Part shown: piece by piece, positions 11,182 through 23,700 of the stretch
Numbering within the stretch: the stretch's first letter is position 1
Layout: the number at the start of each line of letters is the position of its first letter
From: Krasilnikovozyma curviuscula
Taxonomy: Eukaryota; Basidiomycota; Tremellomycetes; Cystofilobasidiales; Mrakiaceae
Assembly: GCA_014825775.1 (NCBI GenBank)
Contig: MVAQ01000001.1
Coordinates: 186,001 to 250,000, forward strand
Direction of reading: 5' to 3'
DNA: 64,000 nucleotides
The notes under the pieces: model-generated
The model's input: only the letters and a program-made list of their open reading frames with translations
Databases searched by the model: none
What the model was told of the DNA's origin: nothing
Made by a program: the position numbers and the translations under genes

Positions 11182-14100
11182 CTACACCAAATCGATGTTC
11201 ACCCCGTCAAGAGCTGCGGCACATCTGACACAAAGACTCTCCTCATTCCGACTTATATGAAGCCAACATCGAGGACACTTTGCTAAGAGAGAAGGGAAGA
11301 TCCTCAATGTGACAGCCTCATTTCCCTTGAGCTGGACCGACTTCTCAAACTGCCACGCCTTTTCGTCGTCACTCGGCGTGAAAACTATGGTTACGTTGGA
11401 AGTCCTGAAGAGCATAGGAAGGATGGAACCTGGAAAAAAGAGGAGCACGTCAGTGATTTGAAGTCTGTTTAACATTGTAGTTCGACGCCGCTCACTATGT
11501 TTCTGAAGGACCTGCGTCACTTCGCTGTTGTCGATGATGATTTCCAAATGAGCATCCTGAGCAGTTTTAGCGTATCTGGAAAAAGTTCGATAAAGGTTAG
11601 CTCAGGTAAGGGAAGGAACGTAGATGAAAGGACGTGCCTCTCTTCGATACTCTTGGAGAGCAGCGAGTCTACCTGGGATTTGACGATGAGGAGTACTTCC
11701 ATATCATTTTTGGAATCCATATCATACCAGATCGGAGACTGAAAGTAGAGCGTGAATATGCGATTTCAGCAGTAGATATAATGAGTGCAAACTCACAGCC
11801 TCTATCCAGCCACTACCAAAGAGCGACGGCAGTTCGACATCTCTGTCCTTCATGTGGTAGAAAATTTCTTCCGATGTGTATGGTGCGATAGGGGCCAGAG
11901 TTTGGAGAAGAATGTGCAGCATCTGCAGAGGAATGCCTATGTCAGATCTCCGCTCAACCAGAATGTGAAGATGAACTCACAGAGCGCAACACATCCACCA
12001 CTGCCCGTCTTGACTGAAGTGCAAGTATATCGGCGTACAAAGTATCTTTTACAGATGCTATATAAAGTGCTGATATTCGAGTGCAAAACTCGTTCATGAG
12101 GGACACAACTGCAAGCGATTGAGAGTGAGTTCATCGTGACGGCCATCACGTGAATGGGTTGTTTTGTGGAAACTCACCTCTGTTAAGAGCATAACTGTCA
12201 TATGCCTCACGGACAGATTTTTCAAAGATGTAGAGCTCGTGGAGAATGTATCGGTCAAGCTGTGAAGATTTCCTCAAAATCATCGCCTTCAGACTGCTTG
12301 CAACAGAGAAAACACGTACCAAACTCATATCTTCTCTGGTCACAGGAGGAAGTCCAACTTCTTCCTCCGCCGATGTACACGCCAACATGAATCTCATGGT
12401 ATTCCTGAACTTAGCCTTTAGTTTGGCGGCGTCGCTCAGCGCATCAGGTCCAATAGCGACGTCTGATGTGAAGTCTCCAGTCGCAGCCCAGACTCGCAGG
12501 GAATCTGTTCCATAAGCTTTTGATCGTTTGTTTTTCGAAAGCTAGAAAACCAATTATCAGTCGAGAGCTCGTGACAAAATCGGAATCAGAGACTAACGGG
12601 GACTCCTTGTACCATCTCAACAGGGCTGATGACATTTCCGTCGGATTTGCTCATCTTGGCCTCTTTCTCGTCCAGTGCGAATCCATGGGTGATGACGGTA
12701 GCAAACGGACTACATGGATTAGCTGCGTCCGAGACTGCAACATAAGTCAAGAGAAGGGATTGGAACCACCCTCGATGCTGATCTGAACCCTCCAGAATGA
12801 CATCTGCCAGAGGCGTGTTGGTTGGTTTGGTCGTGCCATCTACCAAAGAAGTCCAAGCAGTTCCACTGTCGAACCAAACGTCCATCGTGTCTCTTCCTTT
12901 AGTGAACTCTCTGCCCGATGAGCGTAACGATTCAGGAACAAACTCGCTAGCAGGACCTTCCCACCAGTAAGAAACTCCCTTCTTGTCGAGGACACCAAGG
13001 ATATGATCTAGCGATTCGGTGGTCATGATTGCTTCTCCAGTCGAGACGTCGATGAGGGCTGGAATCGGGACACCCCACGCTCTTTGACGAGAGATGCACC
13101 ATTCGGAACGCGACTGGATGAAAGAGACAAGACGGTTGCGGGCTGAAGAAGGAAGTGTTAATCAGCGACCATAAATAAGAAGTAAGAGGCAAATAAACGC
13201 ACAGTTTGGTGGGACAAAGGTAACATTCTCCAGGGCTTTCAATGCCTTCTCTTTCACTCCGTCCAGGTTAGCAAACCATTGCGAAGTATTACTAGAGGCG
13301 ATCACGGAACTTGAAGTCAGTTCCAACCATAATGTCAAAAAGATCCGAAACACAAACAAACCGGCAGATGACAGGTTTTTTGGTCTTCCAATCTGTGGGA
13401 TACCGATGTTGGTATCTCTTTTCAGCAAGGAGAACACCTTCTTCTCTCAGAAGCTTGATCACCTCACCCCTTCCATTCCCAAGCACTTCCTTCCCAACCA
13501 ACCTTGCTCCCAGATCCTTTCCCTCTCTTGAATATTCCAAGACTGCTTCCGTATACCTCCCGCTGTCATTGATTGGAGAACGGAGATTACTGGAGAGAAT
13601 ATCGGGGTAGGTGGACCGGAAGAGATCATAATCTTCAAAACCTGCTCCTGGAGCAATGTGGACGATACCAGTTCCGCTCGATGGGGTAACAAGAGACCAG
13701 TGAAGGACTTCTGGTAGCTTGGGTTCTGCTTTGGTGTTAAGGAACGGATGTGTGTATGTTGTCGAGACAATGGCACTGCCTGTGAAGTCGAGAGATGGTT
13801 AGCTGAAGGTGAAGCAGTATTATCAATTCTAAAAAATGCATACCCATCAAGGTAGCAAGTACTTGGAAGTCTCCTATCACTCCTTTTAGGCTATCCAGCC
13901 TCTCACTAGCAGCAATCAGAAGACCTTCATTGGTGTCATCACTTCGCCTAATGATGGAATACTCAATCTCTGAATTGACAGCGATAGCCTGCGGAAGAAA
14001 AAAGCAGAAACTTCGTTAGGAATGAGTCTTTCTTCAGAACAAACTAAAAGGGTCCTCAGATCTAACCATGTTTGAAGGTAAACTCCAAGCTGTCGTCGTC

Positions 14101-15272
14101 CACACAGCCATTGCGATCTTCTCATCCTTCTCCCTCTTTACACTATCAACTATCTTCTTCAGCCCTGTACTCATCTGCTCGATAGGGAACCTGACATATA
14201 CCGAATGCGATACAAAATCGTCCACATAGACGAGTTCGGACTCTGCGAGAGCCGTTTTGGAAGACGGGGAGTAGTAGACGGGTCTAAATCGGCGGGTGAT
14301 AACGCCTTTTTCGTGGAGTTTCGCAAACAATCTAAGTTGGCGGAGAGTGTAGTCGTGGTCTACCGATCGGAAAGAAATCGAGGTCAGTTCGTTAGAGCGA
14401 TTGCGAGGTGAAAAATCGACGTGCCTTTAGTTCTATATATCTGGGTGAAATCAGCCATTATTCCAAATGCTTTGAATTCTGCAGTTTGGATCTTGACCCA
14501 TTTGTCAGCGATGCTCTTGGCTGTTTCTCTGACCTTCGACGGGCTAAGAGATTCTAAGTTGTCGACGTTGAGTTGTTCTACTGCTTTGGTCTCTATTGGT
14601 AGACCATGACAGTCCCAACCTGGAATATATCTAAATTTTTTGAAAAAAAAAAACAAAAAAACTAAGCTTTATTAGCAGCTGCTGGTCGTATACAAGTGAC
14701 TTTGACCGGTTACTTCCCTTACTTTGTGTCCTCTGAGAACTTTGTACCGGTTGATGACATCTTTGAGGATTTTGTTCATGGCATGACCTAGAAAACAAGA
14801 GGAAAGTTAGTTCTTATTCATTGTCACTTATAGAAGTGCTGAGATTACCCATATGAAGGTGTCCATTTGCATATGGTGGCCCATCCAAGAAGACGAACTC
14901 GGGGCCTGTATTGTGCTTTCGCTAACAGAAGTCAAGACAGGAGGTGGTTAGATACCCATACAATGGTAGAATAAGAGATGATAACAAGCTTACCTGGTAA
15001 TTATACAGCTTGCTGGTCGTGACTTGAGAATATTCCTGCTCTTGCTTCACAACGTCTGACCAACTTGATAGAGGGGTGTATGGTAGGTTCAACGTCTTAG
15101 AATACCGCTTTGTAGGAGCAACATCAGCTAGTCCTGATTTAACTGCAGATGAAGTTTGAAAGAGCCTTCGAGAGGAAATGAAGGCCAGGGCTGAAGGGGT
15201 GACGGATCTTGAGGAGCACGAAAGATAGAAGATCCTATTTGAAGTCATCTCCAGCAGACCGTGAGGCAGCAT
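11182..15272 (-). CDS. ISM1: Isoleucyl-tRNA synthetase, mitochondrial
   Basis: A class I aminoacyl-tRNA synthetase of about 1,000 residues in many exons. The N-terminus (ATG at 15272 or 15248) is basic and Ser-rich (SSRRLFQTSSAVKSG), like a mitochondrial presequence. The HIGH box is GPPYANGHLHMG-H, split by an intron near 14850. The next exons give NKILKDVINRYKVLRGHK and FRYIPGWDCHGLPIETKA, standard IleRS blocks. The editing/CP1 region follows, then VWFDSGTAW (about 12860) and the catalytic KMSKS loop in EAKMSKSDGNVISP (about 12650). The C-terminus has a Cys module, CPRCWLH...CVRC, as in bacterial-type IleRS. The cytosolic enzyme lacks this leader and tail, so I favour the mitochondrial paralogue. 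It lies directly downstream of a small ORF on the same strand that overlaps its start codons. Confidence 0.88.
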
Positions 15273-15637
15273 AACAGCTCCCTAAGCAACTCCAAAGAAA
15301 CCTTTGAGCCAAGTAGGGCAGTTGGCTGAGAGCAGCGTTTCCGTCCCAGAGAATCAATCCAGCTGCAATCGTCATAAAAAGCTGGAAAATTCCCAAAAAC
15401 CAGTTGATTTCTCTGATCAAGAGGGCCGAGTATTTACAGTTACTCTCTGCTTCTGTTTCCAAAGAGAAAGAAAATAGCTGTAGCCTGTGGAGAGCCAATC
15501 TCTGCTTCAGAACAAAACAAACCCATTAAGTTGCACTTTTCTCGCAAACTTAGGGAATCTCTCACTTTCTCACTTAATCTAGCAGCAACTTGTCTCTTCT
15601 CCTTTTGAGACTTCAATGGAGAAATTCCTGGTGTCAT
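15235..15637 (-). CDS. Small predicted membrane protein, unknown
   Basis: Two exons give about 113 residues. The first starts at the ATG at 15637 (MTPGISPLKSQKEKRQ) and ends at a GTGAGA donor after ARLSEK. The second starts QRLALHRLQLFSFSLE, follows a TTCTGAAG acceptor and ends at TAG at 15235. The C-terminal half has one clear hydrophobic segment (NWFLGIFQLFMTIAAGLILW) and a weaker second one (LPYLAQRFLWSCLGS). Its last codons overlap the two candidate ATGs of the isoleucyl-tRNA synthetase in another frame. I do not recognise the family. It could be an independent small gene, an upstream cistron, or a gene with one more intron near its end. Confidence 0.5.
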
Positions 15638-15767
15638 TGTTTCCTAAAGAAATCAAAATAAAAGTAGAAAAACTGTGCGCGGCGCTTGATTTCGTCGAAC
15701 CGTTACTACTTGCCTGCCCCTCGACAGCGACCTCAAGAAATTCGTCAAGGTGTCAGTTCTCTAAGCG

Positions 15768-18609
15768 ATGGCTTCAACTTCAAAGGGCCAGCTATCCCAG
15801 ACAGCATCGAGCAGGAAGAGGGATGCCGAAGGGTCGAAGGGCTATGTCCCTTACGTCCACGATCCGAGTACCGTTGGAATGTAAGTTCAACATTTTTGGA
15901 ATTCGAACGTCACCCCCTCTTTTCCCCTCAAATTGTACAGGGTGGACACAGGAGAGTATTTATGATGAGTTGGACTTCCCGAAACAGTCAAAGGAATGGG
16001 GAGAGAAGGTGAAGTCGAAGAATTGGTCCCTGTTTACCAGCCTCTTCCGGTCGATACCTCCTCTGCAGGTCCTCTACAAGCCTTCTACTCATCTTCTCTC
16101 ACCTTCAGCAGTCTTATGCGATGTACTGATGCCTTCTCTGTACTTTGTTGACGCAGTAAAACCGGTCGTCAGCTCCCAGCAGAAGGCACCGTAGCTCGAG
16201 CAGGTCCAGATGACTTCGAAGATCCCTCAGCCTTCTTCAAGTCACCTTCGCCGCAGGAAACCAGAGCTGGGTCATCCAAGTTCCGTATGTCAGCCATCAA
16301 CACACCAGGGGGAAGAAGTTCCGAAAAGGGTGCTGCTGAACTCGCTCTCGAGGACGCTATGTGGCAAGACGACGAAATGGGAGGTGTTGGTAGTTCAGTC
16401 AGTAGGAAGGCACCTCAGTCGAATCGGAAGTCGTTAGGTCCCAATAGGAAGGGTGTTACTCCAGCTCCTGAAGGGTCTGACGACGATATGAACGACTTAG
16501 TGTTGGACACTACGCCCGCTCGTGAGTGTCGCCGAAGCTATGTTTTTGGCAGGTTTCTGACATTTGCTTGAACTCTTCCTTGACAGCTGCAGGTCGACAA
16601 TACTTCAATAGCCAGCGTATGTTCGATGATACATTCCTAGTTGTTTTTAATTCCTTTATCCGAGTACTAAATTGAGCTTCGCTGGGTTGAATGATTAGCC
16701 ACGACCCCGTCCACCTTGCCTTCTACTTCGAAACAACCACTTGTTGGTAGAACTCCAGTGGCATCATTAAAGAGCAATCATGATGTTCCCAGCCCACATA
16801 AATCTTCCACTCAAAAATCTCAACAAGAAGTGGATTCGATACTCGACGCCGCCCGTGATTCGATTCTGGATCCCACCTTGGAATCAGACGGACCAGATGC
16901 GCCAGAGAATGACGCCGGTGAAGATGGCGAAATAAACGGAGTTGATGAATATATCAATCATGATGTTGACGAAGAGGACAACACAAATAATAATGAAGAT
17001 GAGAGCATGGCTGGCGTTGATGAAGAAGAAGAGCCGGAAGAAGTTAAGCCCCAGAGGTCTCGTACATCCCAACGTCAACCCCAATTACAACAAGATGATG
17101 AAGATATGAACAACGATGATGACAACGACAATAATAACGGTTACAACGAACCACCCCCGCAACCTGACATGGACTATGACAACTACGGCGACGAAGAAGA
17201 GCAGGTATCACAGGAGAACGGAGGCTCTTACTCGCCAGGCGCTATACTTCCAAGCCGAAGCGTAACTCGAAGTCCGACTCCACCTCCCCCAGCCACCGCA
17301 AAGAAAAACAAGAACGGCAAACGTCCTTCAACAACCAAGACGCCTCGTCGTCGAGATCCTGATGAGTCTGATGAAGATGAAGAGAACGATAATCCACTTC
17401 CTACTCCTAAGCGAAGTCGAACGAAAAAACCTCAGTCAAGAGTTATGAAGTCGACCTCCGTTCAACGTCAGTATCTCCCATAACGTGCCGTTCTCATTAC
17501 TAAATCACTAATCTTTCTTTTCCTTTATATTAGCTGAGGTCCGTGGGTTCCCAGACGATGAAGAAGACAGCGATTCAGATGCCACCCACAACGGAGTCCC
17601 AATCCGAAGAGGCAGACGACACAGGATCAAGCCGCTCGAATACTGGCGTGGCGAGAAGCTCGTCCTGGGAAGAAGAGAATCCGGATTCGCACCTGTCCCA
17701 ATTGTAAAAGGGTTTCTCAAAATGCCACCGGTCGAAGCTGTCCCGCTCTCTCGTACGACCGCTCAGCGCAAAGCGGCTCGTGGGACATCCCGTGGTCGAA
17801 GTGCCAGTACAGCGCCTCCTCCTAATAAGATTGTCTACCGAGACAGGAAGATTGCCGAGGAAGGATGGGATGCGGAGACGTCTGAGCAGGGTATCGTTGT
17901 GGATTACGCTACTAAGTTAGATGTTGAAAGACGTGAGTCCGTCTCAAGCTGTCTTCCACTAGTCTTTTTCGCTGATACTGGTCCTCTGTGAATTTTAGGA
18001 ATCGCTTTCCCACAACACATGATTGAGTTCAAGCCGATGATCAACGATCGGAATAAGTTCAAATTCCAGAAGGTCTTTGGAGATGCCGACTTCATCGCGG
18101 CGGGAATGCTCGAGATTCCAGTCGGTGGAGAGAAACCGTCCAAGCCCACAAAGGACAACACATATGTAAGTTGGAATCCTTTTTGTACTGATTTTTCGCT
18201 GACCAATCCCTTACTGAATTTCCTGTATCCTGACAGGTCTTCTACGTCATCGAAGGCGCTGTCAGGGTCAAGGTTCACCGTACCAACTTTGTCATGGCTC
18301 AAGGTGGTCAATTTATGGTTCCAAGAGGTAAGCCTCACAATTCTTATTGCTGCCTTCGAACACCTGGCTAACATTCTTCACAACACAGGAAACCAATATA
18401 GCCTCGAAAACATCTCCAAAAAACCAGCGAGACTGTTCTTCTCCCAAGCAAGAAAAATTCCCGTAGGCGAGGAGGAAGAGGCCGCTCAACAACTAGGCAG
18501 CGTTCAGCCGGAGAGGAGGAGAGTTTCGAGCACGGGGAGACACTCGAGTGCGGGCGTGTCGAGTCCATCGATTTCTCGAGCTGGGAAATCTTCTAAAGCT
18601 CGGAGGTAG
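15768..18609 (+). CDS. MIF2: Kinetochore protein Mif2/CENP-C
   Basis: Mif2 is the inner-kinetochore protein that binds the centromeric nucleosome. The first exon (ATG at 15768) reads MASTSKGQLSQTAS...YVPYVHDPSTVG. An exon near 16160 gives KTGRQLPAEG and DDFEDPSAFFKSP, the conserved Mif2 N-terminal block. A long acidic, Asn-rich linker follows (16716-17480). The CENP-C motif is at about 17600-17710: RIKPLEYWRGEKLVLGRR, where the Arg and Trp contact the nucleosome acidic patch and H3/CENP-A tail in known structures. The C-terminal cupin dimerisation domain runs from FPQHMIEFKPM (about 18006) through FYVIEGAVRVKVHRTNF and GGQFMVPRGNQYSLEN to FFSQARKIP. The splicing between 15883 and 16157 is unresolved: either a long intron or a small cassette exon. 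Divergent from the 113-residue ORF, with 130 bp between start codons. Confidence 0.85.
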
Positions 18610-18846
18610 TTGTCGGACTTGCAATAGTGTATATTGATGTATTCCCACTCTTCTCTTTCTCCTTTTTCGTATCCCTAGATACCTTTTTGCGTTTTCGGTT
18701 TTTTCTTTCTTGGATTGTAGTGTCTAATTATATAATTATATAAACACCTGCGTCCCATTCCTTCTCCTTTACAAGATATCTCACCTATTGTGTCTACATC
18801 TCTATTATCAAAACCACTGTCTCACCATGTTTACCCCCGTAAGAAG
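18610..18846. other. Convergent intergenic region MIF2/ELA1
   Basis: About 240 bases, T-rich with an AT repeat (TAATTATATAATTATATAA) at 18725-18744, consistent with 3' ends of two converging genes. Nothing else seen. Confidence 0.5.
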
Positions 18847-20460
18847 CTACTTTGACGTCAGCCCACCACTCGGTTGTATCTTCTTCTTCACGGGTGTTAT
18901 TCCTCCATCTTCCCGTTTCCGCTTTCCAATAAGGTGAACCGAACTAGAGCTGGATCTCTGATTAAAAAAGTTGATATGCGGCTGTTTCTCGGTACCCCGT
19001 TGGATAAGGGCAGGTGAAGGAGATGGAGGAAGCAGAACAGGGGGAGGTTTCGGTTTAGGGGGCAAGGCAGGAGCCAGGGGGGTGTGAGCGGCAGGAGGGG
19101 AGTATAGCACTGGGTCAGTTGCGCTTGGAAGAGCATTCGTAAGCGTCGGTGATATTTCATTTCCTGAATCGGTCGCTGGAGGGCTGAAGGGGCCTGACCC
19201 GAGTGAGAGAGACGGTGGTGATGATGCTGTCGATGGTGGTGATAAAGGCGACATCGTTGAGCCAGCGGCAGGTGGGAACTGTATGAGTTTGGATTTATGA
19301 GCCACTCGAAACGGCTGTTTAACTGGTTTGGGAGCGGTGGAAGGTGCAGATGTCATCGTGATTGATTCGCCTATCCGAGGCGCTAGCGTTTTTGACCTCA
19401 GTGGAACGACTGGTGCTCTTTCCGCTGAGCTGAGAACCGAACTCCTCTTCTGCCCAGCGAGCTTGAAGTTGCTTGTGTATGACTTAGTCTGTATGGAAGG
19501 AAAAAAGGTCACGTTACTCTTTGCTAAATGCGTCTCAGTACCAACAAAACGCACTTCATTTCTTGCTCTCTGCAAGATCTGCATCGCTGAAGTTGTCGGT
19601 TTAGATACTGTAATAAATTCAGTCAGTTTTAATTTTGTATTATCATGAACAAAATATTTCTTGACTCACAGGAAACTCGAGACTTTTTCATTGGCGGGAA
19701 CTTCATTGACTTTGACACCACCAACTTTCGCGATTCGCGCTAAAGTCCACAGAAGCGATTTGAGTTGCCGAAGGGGTGACAGGGCGGAATATATATACGG
19801 AGTTGTTTTCGGACTCACGTTGGCATCAAGCTCCTTGTATTTGTCCTTGATTCTCTGAGATGCAGCAGCCATCTTATCTTCTCGAGCCTGACGGGTCGAC
19901 TGGGTGAAGATGGAATACAACTTGAGCGTTTAGTTGTGCATAAGGAGTCTGAACTAGAAAGAAATCGCACCAGATAAACTTCCCTCCAGTCGATGTCTGT
20001 TGCATCATGTAGCTCTCCTCGTTCGTAGCTTATCTGCACCTCGAAAAAGTCGGTCAGCGCAGGACCTTTCCACAGATCTAAAAGGAAAGGGGGTTATCAG
20101 AAGATTCATCAGCAAAGCCAAGAAATGAAACAAACCTGAAGAAAACTCCGTAAGATGCTTCAGGGCACGAAAAGTAGAGCAGTCAATGAAAACACTCAAG
20201 AATCCAGCCATTTTCCTCAGCAGCAGAAAACTTACAGGACTGTTTGCTTCCAATCGTTCTAACTGTGAAGCGTTACAGTGAGCTAAGACTGGCTCGATAA
20301 GGTCGTACGAGATTGTGCCCACATCATCAAGCACTGTGTCGGAGCAAAAGGTAACGTTTCGTATCAGGTCTATTCGACTCAGGTCGATCCACAATGGTTT
20401 ATGAATCTCACTATAGATATGCTCAGTGATATCTGCAGTCACACAATGCAGGAATACCAT
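18847..20460 (-). CDS. ELA1: Elongin-A-like protein (transcription elongation / ubiquitin ligase adaptor)
   Basis: The first exon (ATG at 20460) contains LWIDLSRIDLIRNVTF, then DDVGTISYDLIEPVLAHCNASQLERLEANSP. The D-(V/L)-G-x-(I/L)-x-Y-x-L-(I/L)-x-P-(V/I)-L block followed by an F-box-like QLxxLE is the elongin-A signature. The next exons give DIDWREVYL and STRQAREDKMAAASQRIKDKY, equivalent to the W-R-x-x-Y-L and Arg/Lys-rich helix that follow in elongin A. The last exon (about 19590-18847) is Pro/Ser-rich and ends in a basic KRKRED...KKKIQP tail. Elongin A pairs with elongin C (and B in animals) to help RNA polymerase II elongation or to target stalled polymerase for ubiquitination. The upstream BC box is not clear, so the exact N-terminus is uncertain. 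Confidence 0.62.
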
Positions 20461-20718
20461 AAGCTTGGATGGAAATCACTAGTGAAACGAAGGAAACGGA
20501 ACGCACACTTGAGGCACAGACTTTTCAAAGTGGGTACCAAGCTTGGTCCCCAGCTGTTACTACTGCTACTGGTCATGGACATATGTTCAGTCCTGAAGGT
20601 GGTTTTGAGTCCAAGGCTCAGCGAATGAGATTTTGGATGTCAGAGTGGCGGCGAGAGGTTCAAGAGGGTCAGGCCAAGCGCAGCTAGACAAGCTGACCCT
20701 TCAACGCTGAAGAGTAGG
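20461..20718. promoter_or_regulatory. Shared divergent promoter ELA1/UPF1
   Basis: 258 bp separate the two divergent start codons. No clear TATA box. The region must hold both 5' UTRs and core promoters. Confidence 0.5.
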
Positions 20719-23700
20719 ATGGACAGCTTTGAGGCCTTCGAGGGAGCTTCTCAGGTAAAGCAGGACCTCCTCGCTGAATACATTAGCTTGACGGTACTGA
20801 TTGCCTTCCATTTCTGTTTTTTTTTTTACCCCTTCAATTTCGATGCAGTATGGCCTGAACGACGATACAACGTCGGTCTACTCTGCCTTCACAAATAATA
20901 CAACCTCCTTAACCCAAACATCCTCAGGTACAAATGGACATCACTTACATCCTCATGGTCATTCCAATGGATATTCTGGCGGTGGTGGGTCAGCAGTCAC
21001 TCAGGAGCTGGACGATGACTTTGACGGTGTCCTTGAGGATCTCAGAATCGAAGATGGAAATGTAGAACATGCTTGCAGGTGAGTCTGACACTTCTCAAGA
21101 TCTGTTGTATGTGTGGATGTTTGTTGACTATTTGTGCGGGCTGCTACAGTTACTGTGGCATTCACAACCCTTCATGTGTCGTCAAAGTTTGTAATGAATC
21201 ACTACAATTTCCCTTTCAGCCTAAGCCTTACATCATTCCTTCTTCATTATAGTGCTTAATTTGTTCAAAATGGTTTTGTAACTCAAGAGGAAACACTTCA
21301 GCCTCTCATATCGTCAACCACTTGGTTCGAGCAAAGCACAAAGAAGTCGTTCTGCATGCTGAATCGCCATTAGGCGAGACGACTCCTGAATGCTACAACT
21401 GTGGTAGCAAAAACGTCTTTATGCTTGGATTCATTCCAGCAAAGAGCGATACCGTTGTTGTTCTGCTGTGTCGGTCAGTAGTATTCTTCTTCCCTTTGCT
21501 GCAAGTGGTTTGTTTTCACTAACCTCATACTTTCTTATCAGTCAACCTTGTGCAGCTATGACATCCTCTAAAGACATAGTTTGGGATACCTCTCAGTGGT
21601 CAGCTATCATTGACGACAGATCGTTCCTCTCATGGCTGGTTAAAGCTCCATCAGAACAGGAACAGCTTAGAGCTCGTCAAGTCACCTTCCACCAAATTAA
21701 TAAGCTTGAAGAAATGTGGAAGGATGATCCTAATGCTGGCCTTGAAGATATTGGTAGAGCTGGAGTTGATGAGGAGCCGCAACCTATCCTCTTAAAGTGA
21801 GCCGCGACCGAGAACGGCCACACTTCGCACTACCCCGACGAACACTGATCATTCTTTGTATATACAGGTACGAAGACGCTTATCAATATCAAAATATCTT
21901 CGGTCCCTTAGTTAAAATTGAGGCTGACTATGACAAGAGGGTGAAAGAATCTCAGACTCAAAACGACATCATCGTCCGCTGGGATATTGGTCTCAACCAA
22001 AAGAGAGTCGCTTGGTTCAATATGCCAAAACTCGAGAGTGGCGAAGTACGGCTGGCTGTAGGAGATGAGTTAAGGTTGAAATACAATGGAGAAATGAAGG
22101 CTGGCTGGGATGGAGTCGGAAACGTCATCAAGATTCCAAACAGTGAGTGAACCTCAATTTTTTAGGAGGACCTTCAAGTTTTGACGACAGTCGTTCACTC
22201 TCACAGATGTGTCCGATGAGATTGGACTGGAATTGCGACGATCAGATGGCGTCCCTACCGATTGTACCCATAACTTCTCAGCAGACTTTGTCTGGAAATC
22301 AACCAGTTTCGATCGAATGCAACAAGCTATGAAGACGTTTGCCGTCGACGAACGAAGTGTCAGTGGCTATATTGTGAGTATAATGCTTTCGTGCTGCTCA
22401 GTCGTGATATTGATCGCTGACAAGTCTCATCTTCACACAGTATCACAAACTTCTTGGTCATGATCTGGAACCTCAAGTCCTCAGAACTCAGATGCCAAAG
22501 AGATTTTCCGCTCCTGGCTTGCCAGAACTCAACCATTCTCAAATGTTTGCTGTCAAGAGTGTTTTGCAAAAGCCTCTCAGTCTGATCCAAGTGAGCAACC
22601 AAATTATAAGTTACGCGACCGTTCCCTTCGCTGATCCCTCTTTTGTATACCTAGGGTCCTCCTGGGACTGGTAAAACTGTTACTTCAGCATCCATCGTCT
22701 ATCATCTGGCCAAAATGAACCCAGGCCAAGTTCTTGTCTGTGCCCCATCCAACGTCGCCGTCGACCAACTGACAGAGAAACTCCATGCCACGGGTCTCAA
22801 GGTCGTCAGAATTACCGCCAAGTCAAGAGAAGCTCTCGACTCTAACATCGCCTTCTTGACTCTACACGAACAGGTCGCCAACAGTGAGACGCACACTGAG
22901 CTTCAGAAGTTGATTCAGTTGAAGACTGAACAAGGCGAGTTAAGCCAGTCTGATGAGAGGAAGTACAAGTCTCTAGTCAGGTCGTGCGAGAAGGAAATTT
23001 TGAATGCGGCAGATGTCATTTGTTGTACCTGTGTTGGAACCGGTGACCCCAGGTTGAGCAAATTCAAATTTAGGACCGTTTTGATAGATGAAGCTACACA
23101 AGCTGCTGAACCTGGTACGCCTTTATCGTCCTTATTTGTTGTTACACTCCTGTATACTAAACCGATCTGTCTGTTCTTGGCAGAGTGTATGATTCCTCTC
23201 GTCTTGGGTTGTAAGCAGGTTGTTCTGGTCGGAGATCACCAGGTCAGCTCCTATGTTGAAACATTGTTTCTCTATGTTGAATTTCACTGACTAGGTTTCT
23301 CTTTCTCTCTTTTTCTCTCTTGTTACAGCAACTTGGACCAGTTATTATGAACAAGAAGGCTGCCAGAGCTGGTCTCTCCCAATCCCTCTTCGAACGTCTC
23401 ATCGTCCTCGGCAACAGACCCATCAGGCTTCAAGTCCAGTACCGAATGCACCCATGTCTCTCCGAGTTCCCATCGAACATGTTCTATGAGGGTACTCTTC
23501 AAAACGGTGTGACTGCACCTGAAAGGCTCAGGAAGAATATTGATTTCCCATGGCCTGTCGCTGATACTCCTATGATGTTTTACCAAAATCTTGGAACCGA
23601 AGAAATCTCCTCCAGCGGTACCTCTTTCCTCAACAGGTAAGAGGTTATTGCTTTCTGATTGTGAAATAGATTTACTAACCTAGTATTCGTTGATATCACA

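Noticed and set aside
16884..17084. Hydrophobic minus-strand ORF opposite the MIF2 acidic linker
   Set aside because: Reverse complement of GAT/GAA/AAT codons naturally gives Ile/Phe/Leu-rich frames; it is a shadow of the acidic stretch.
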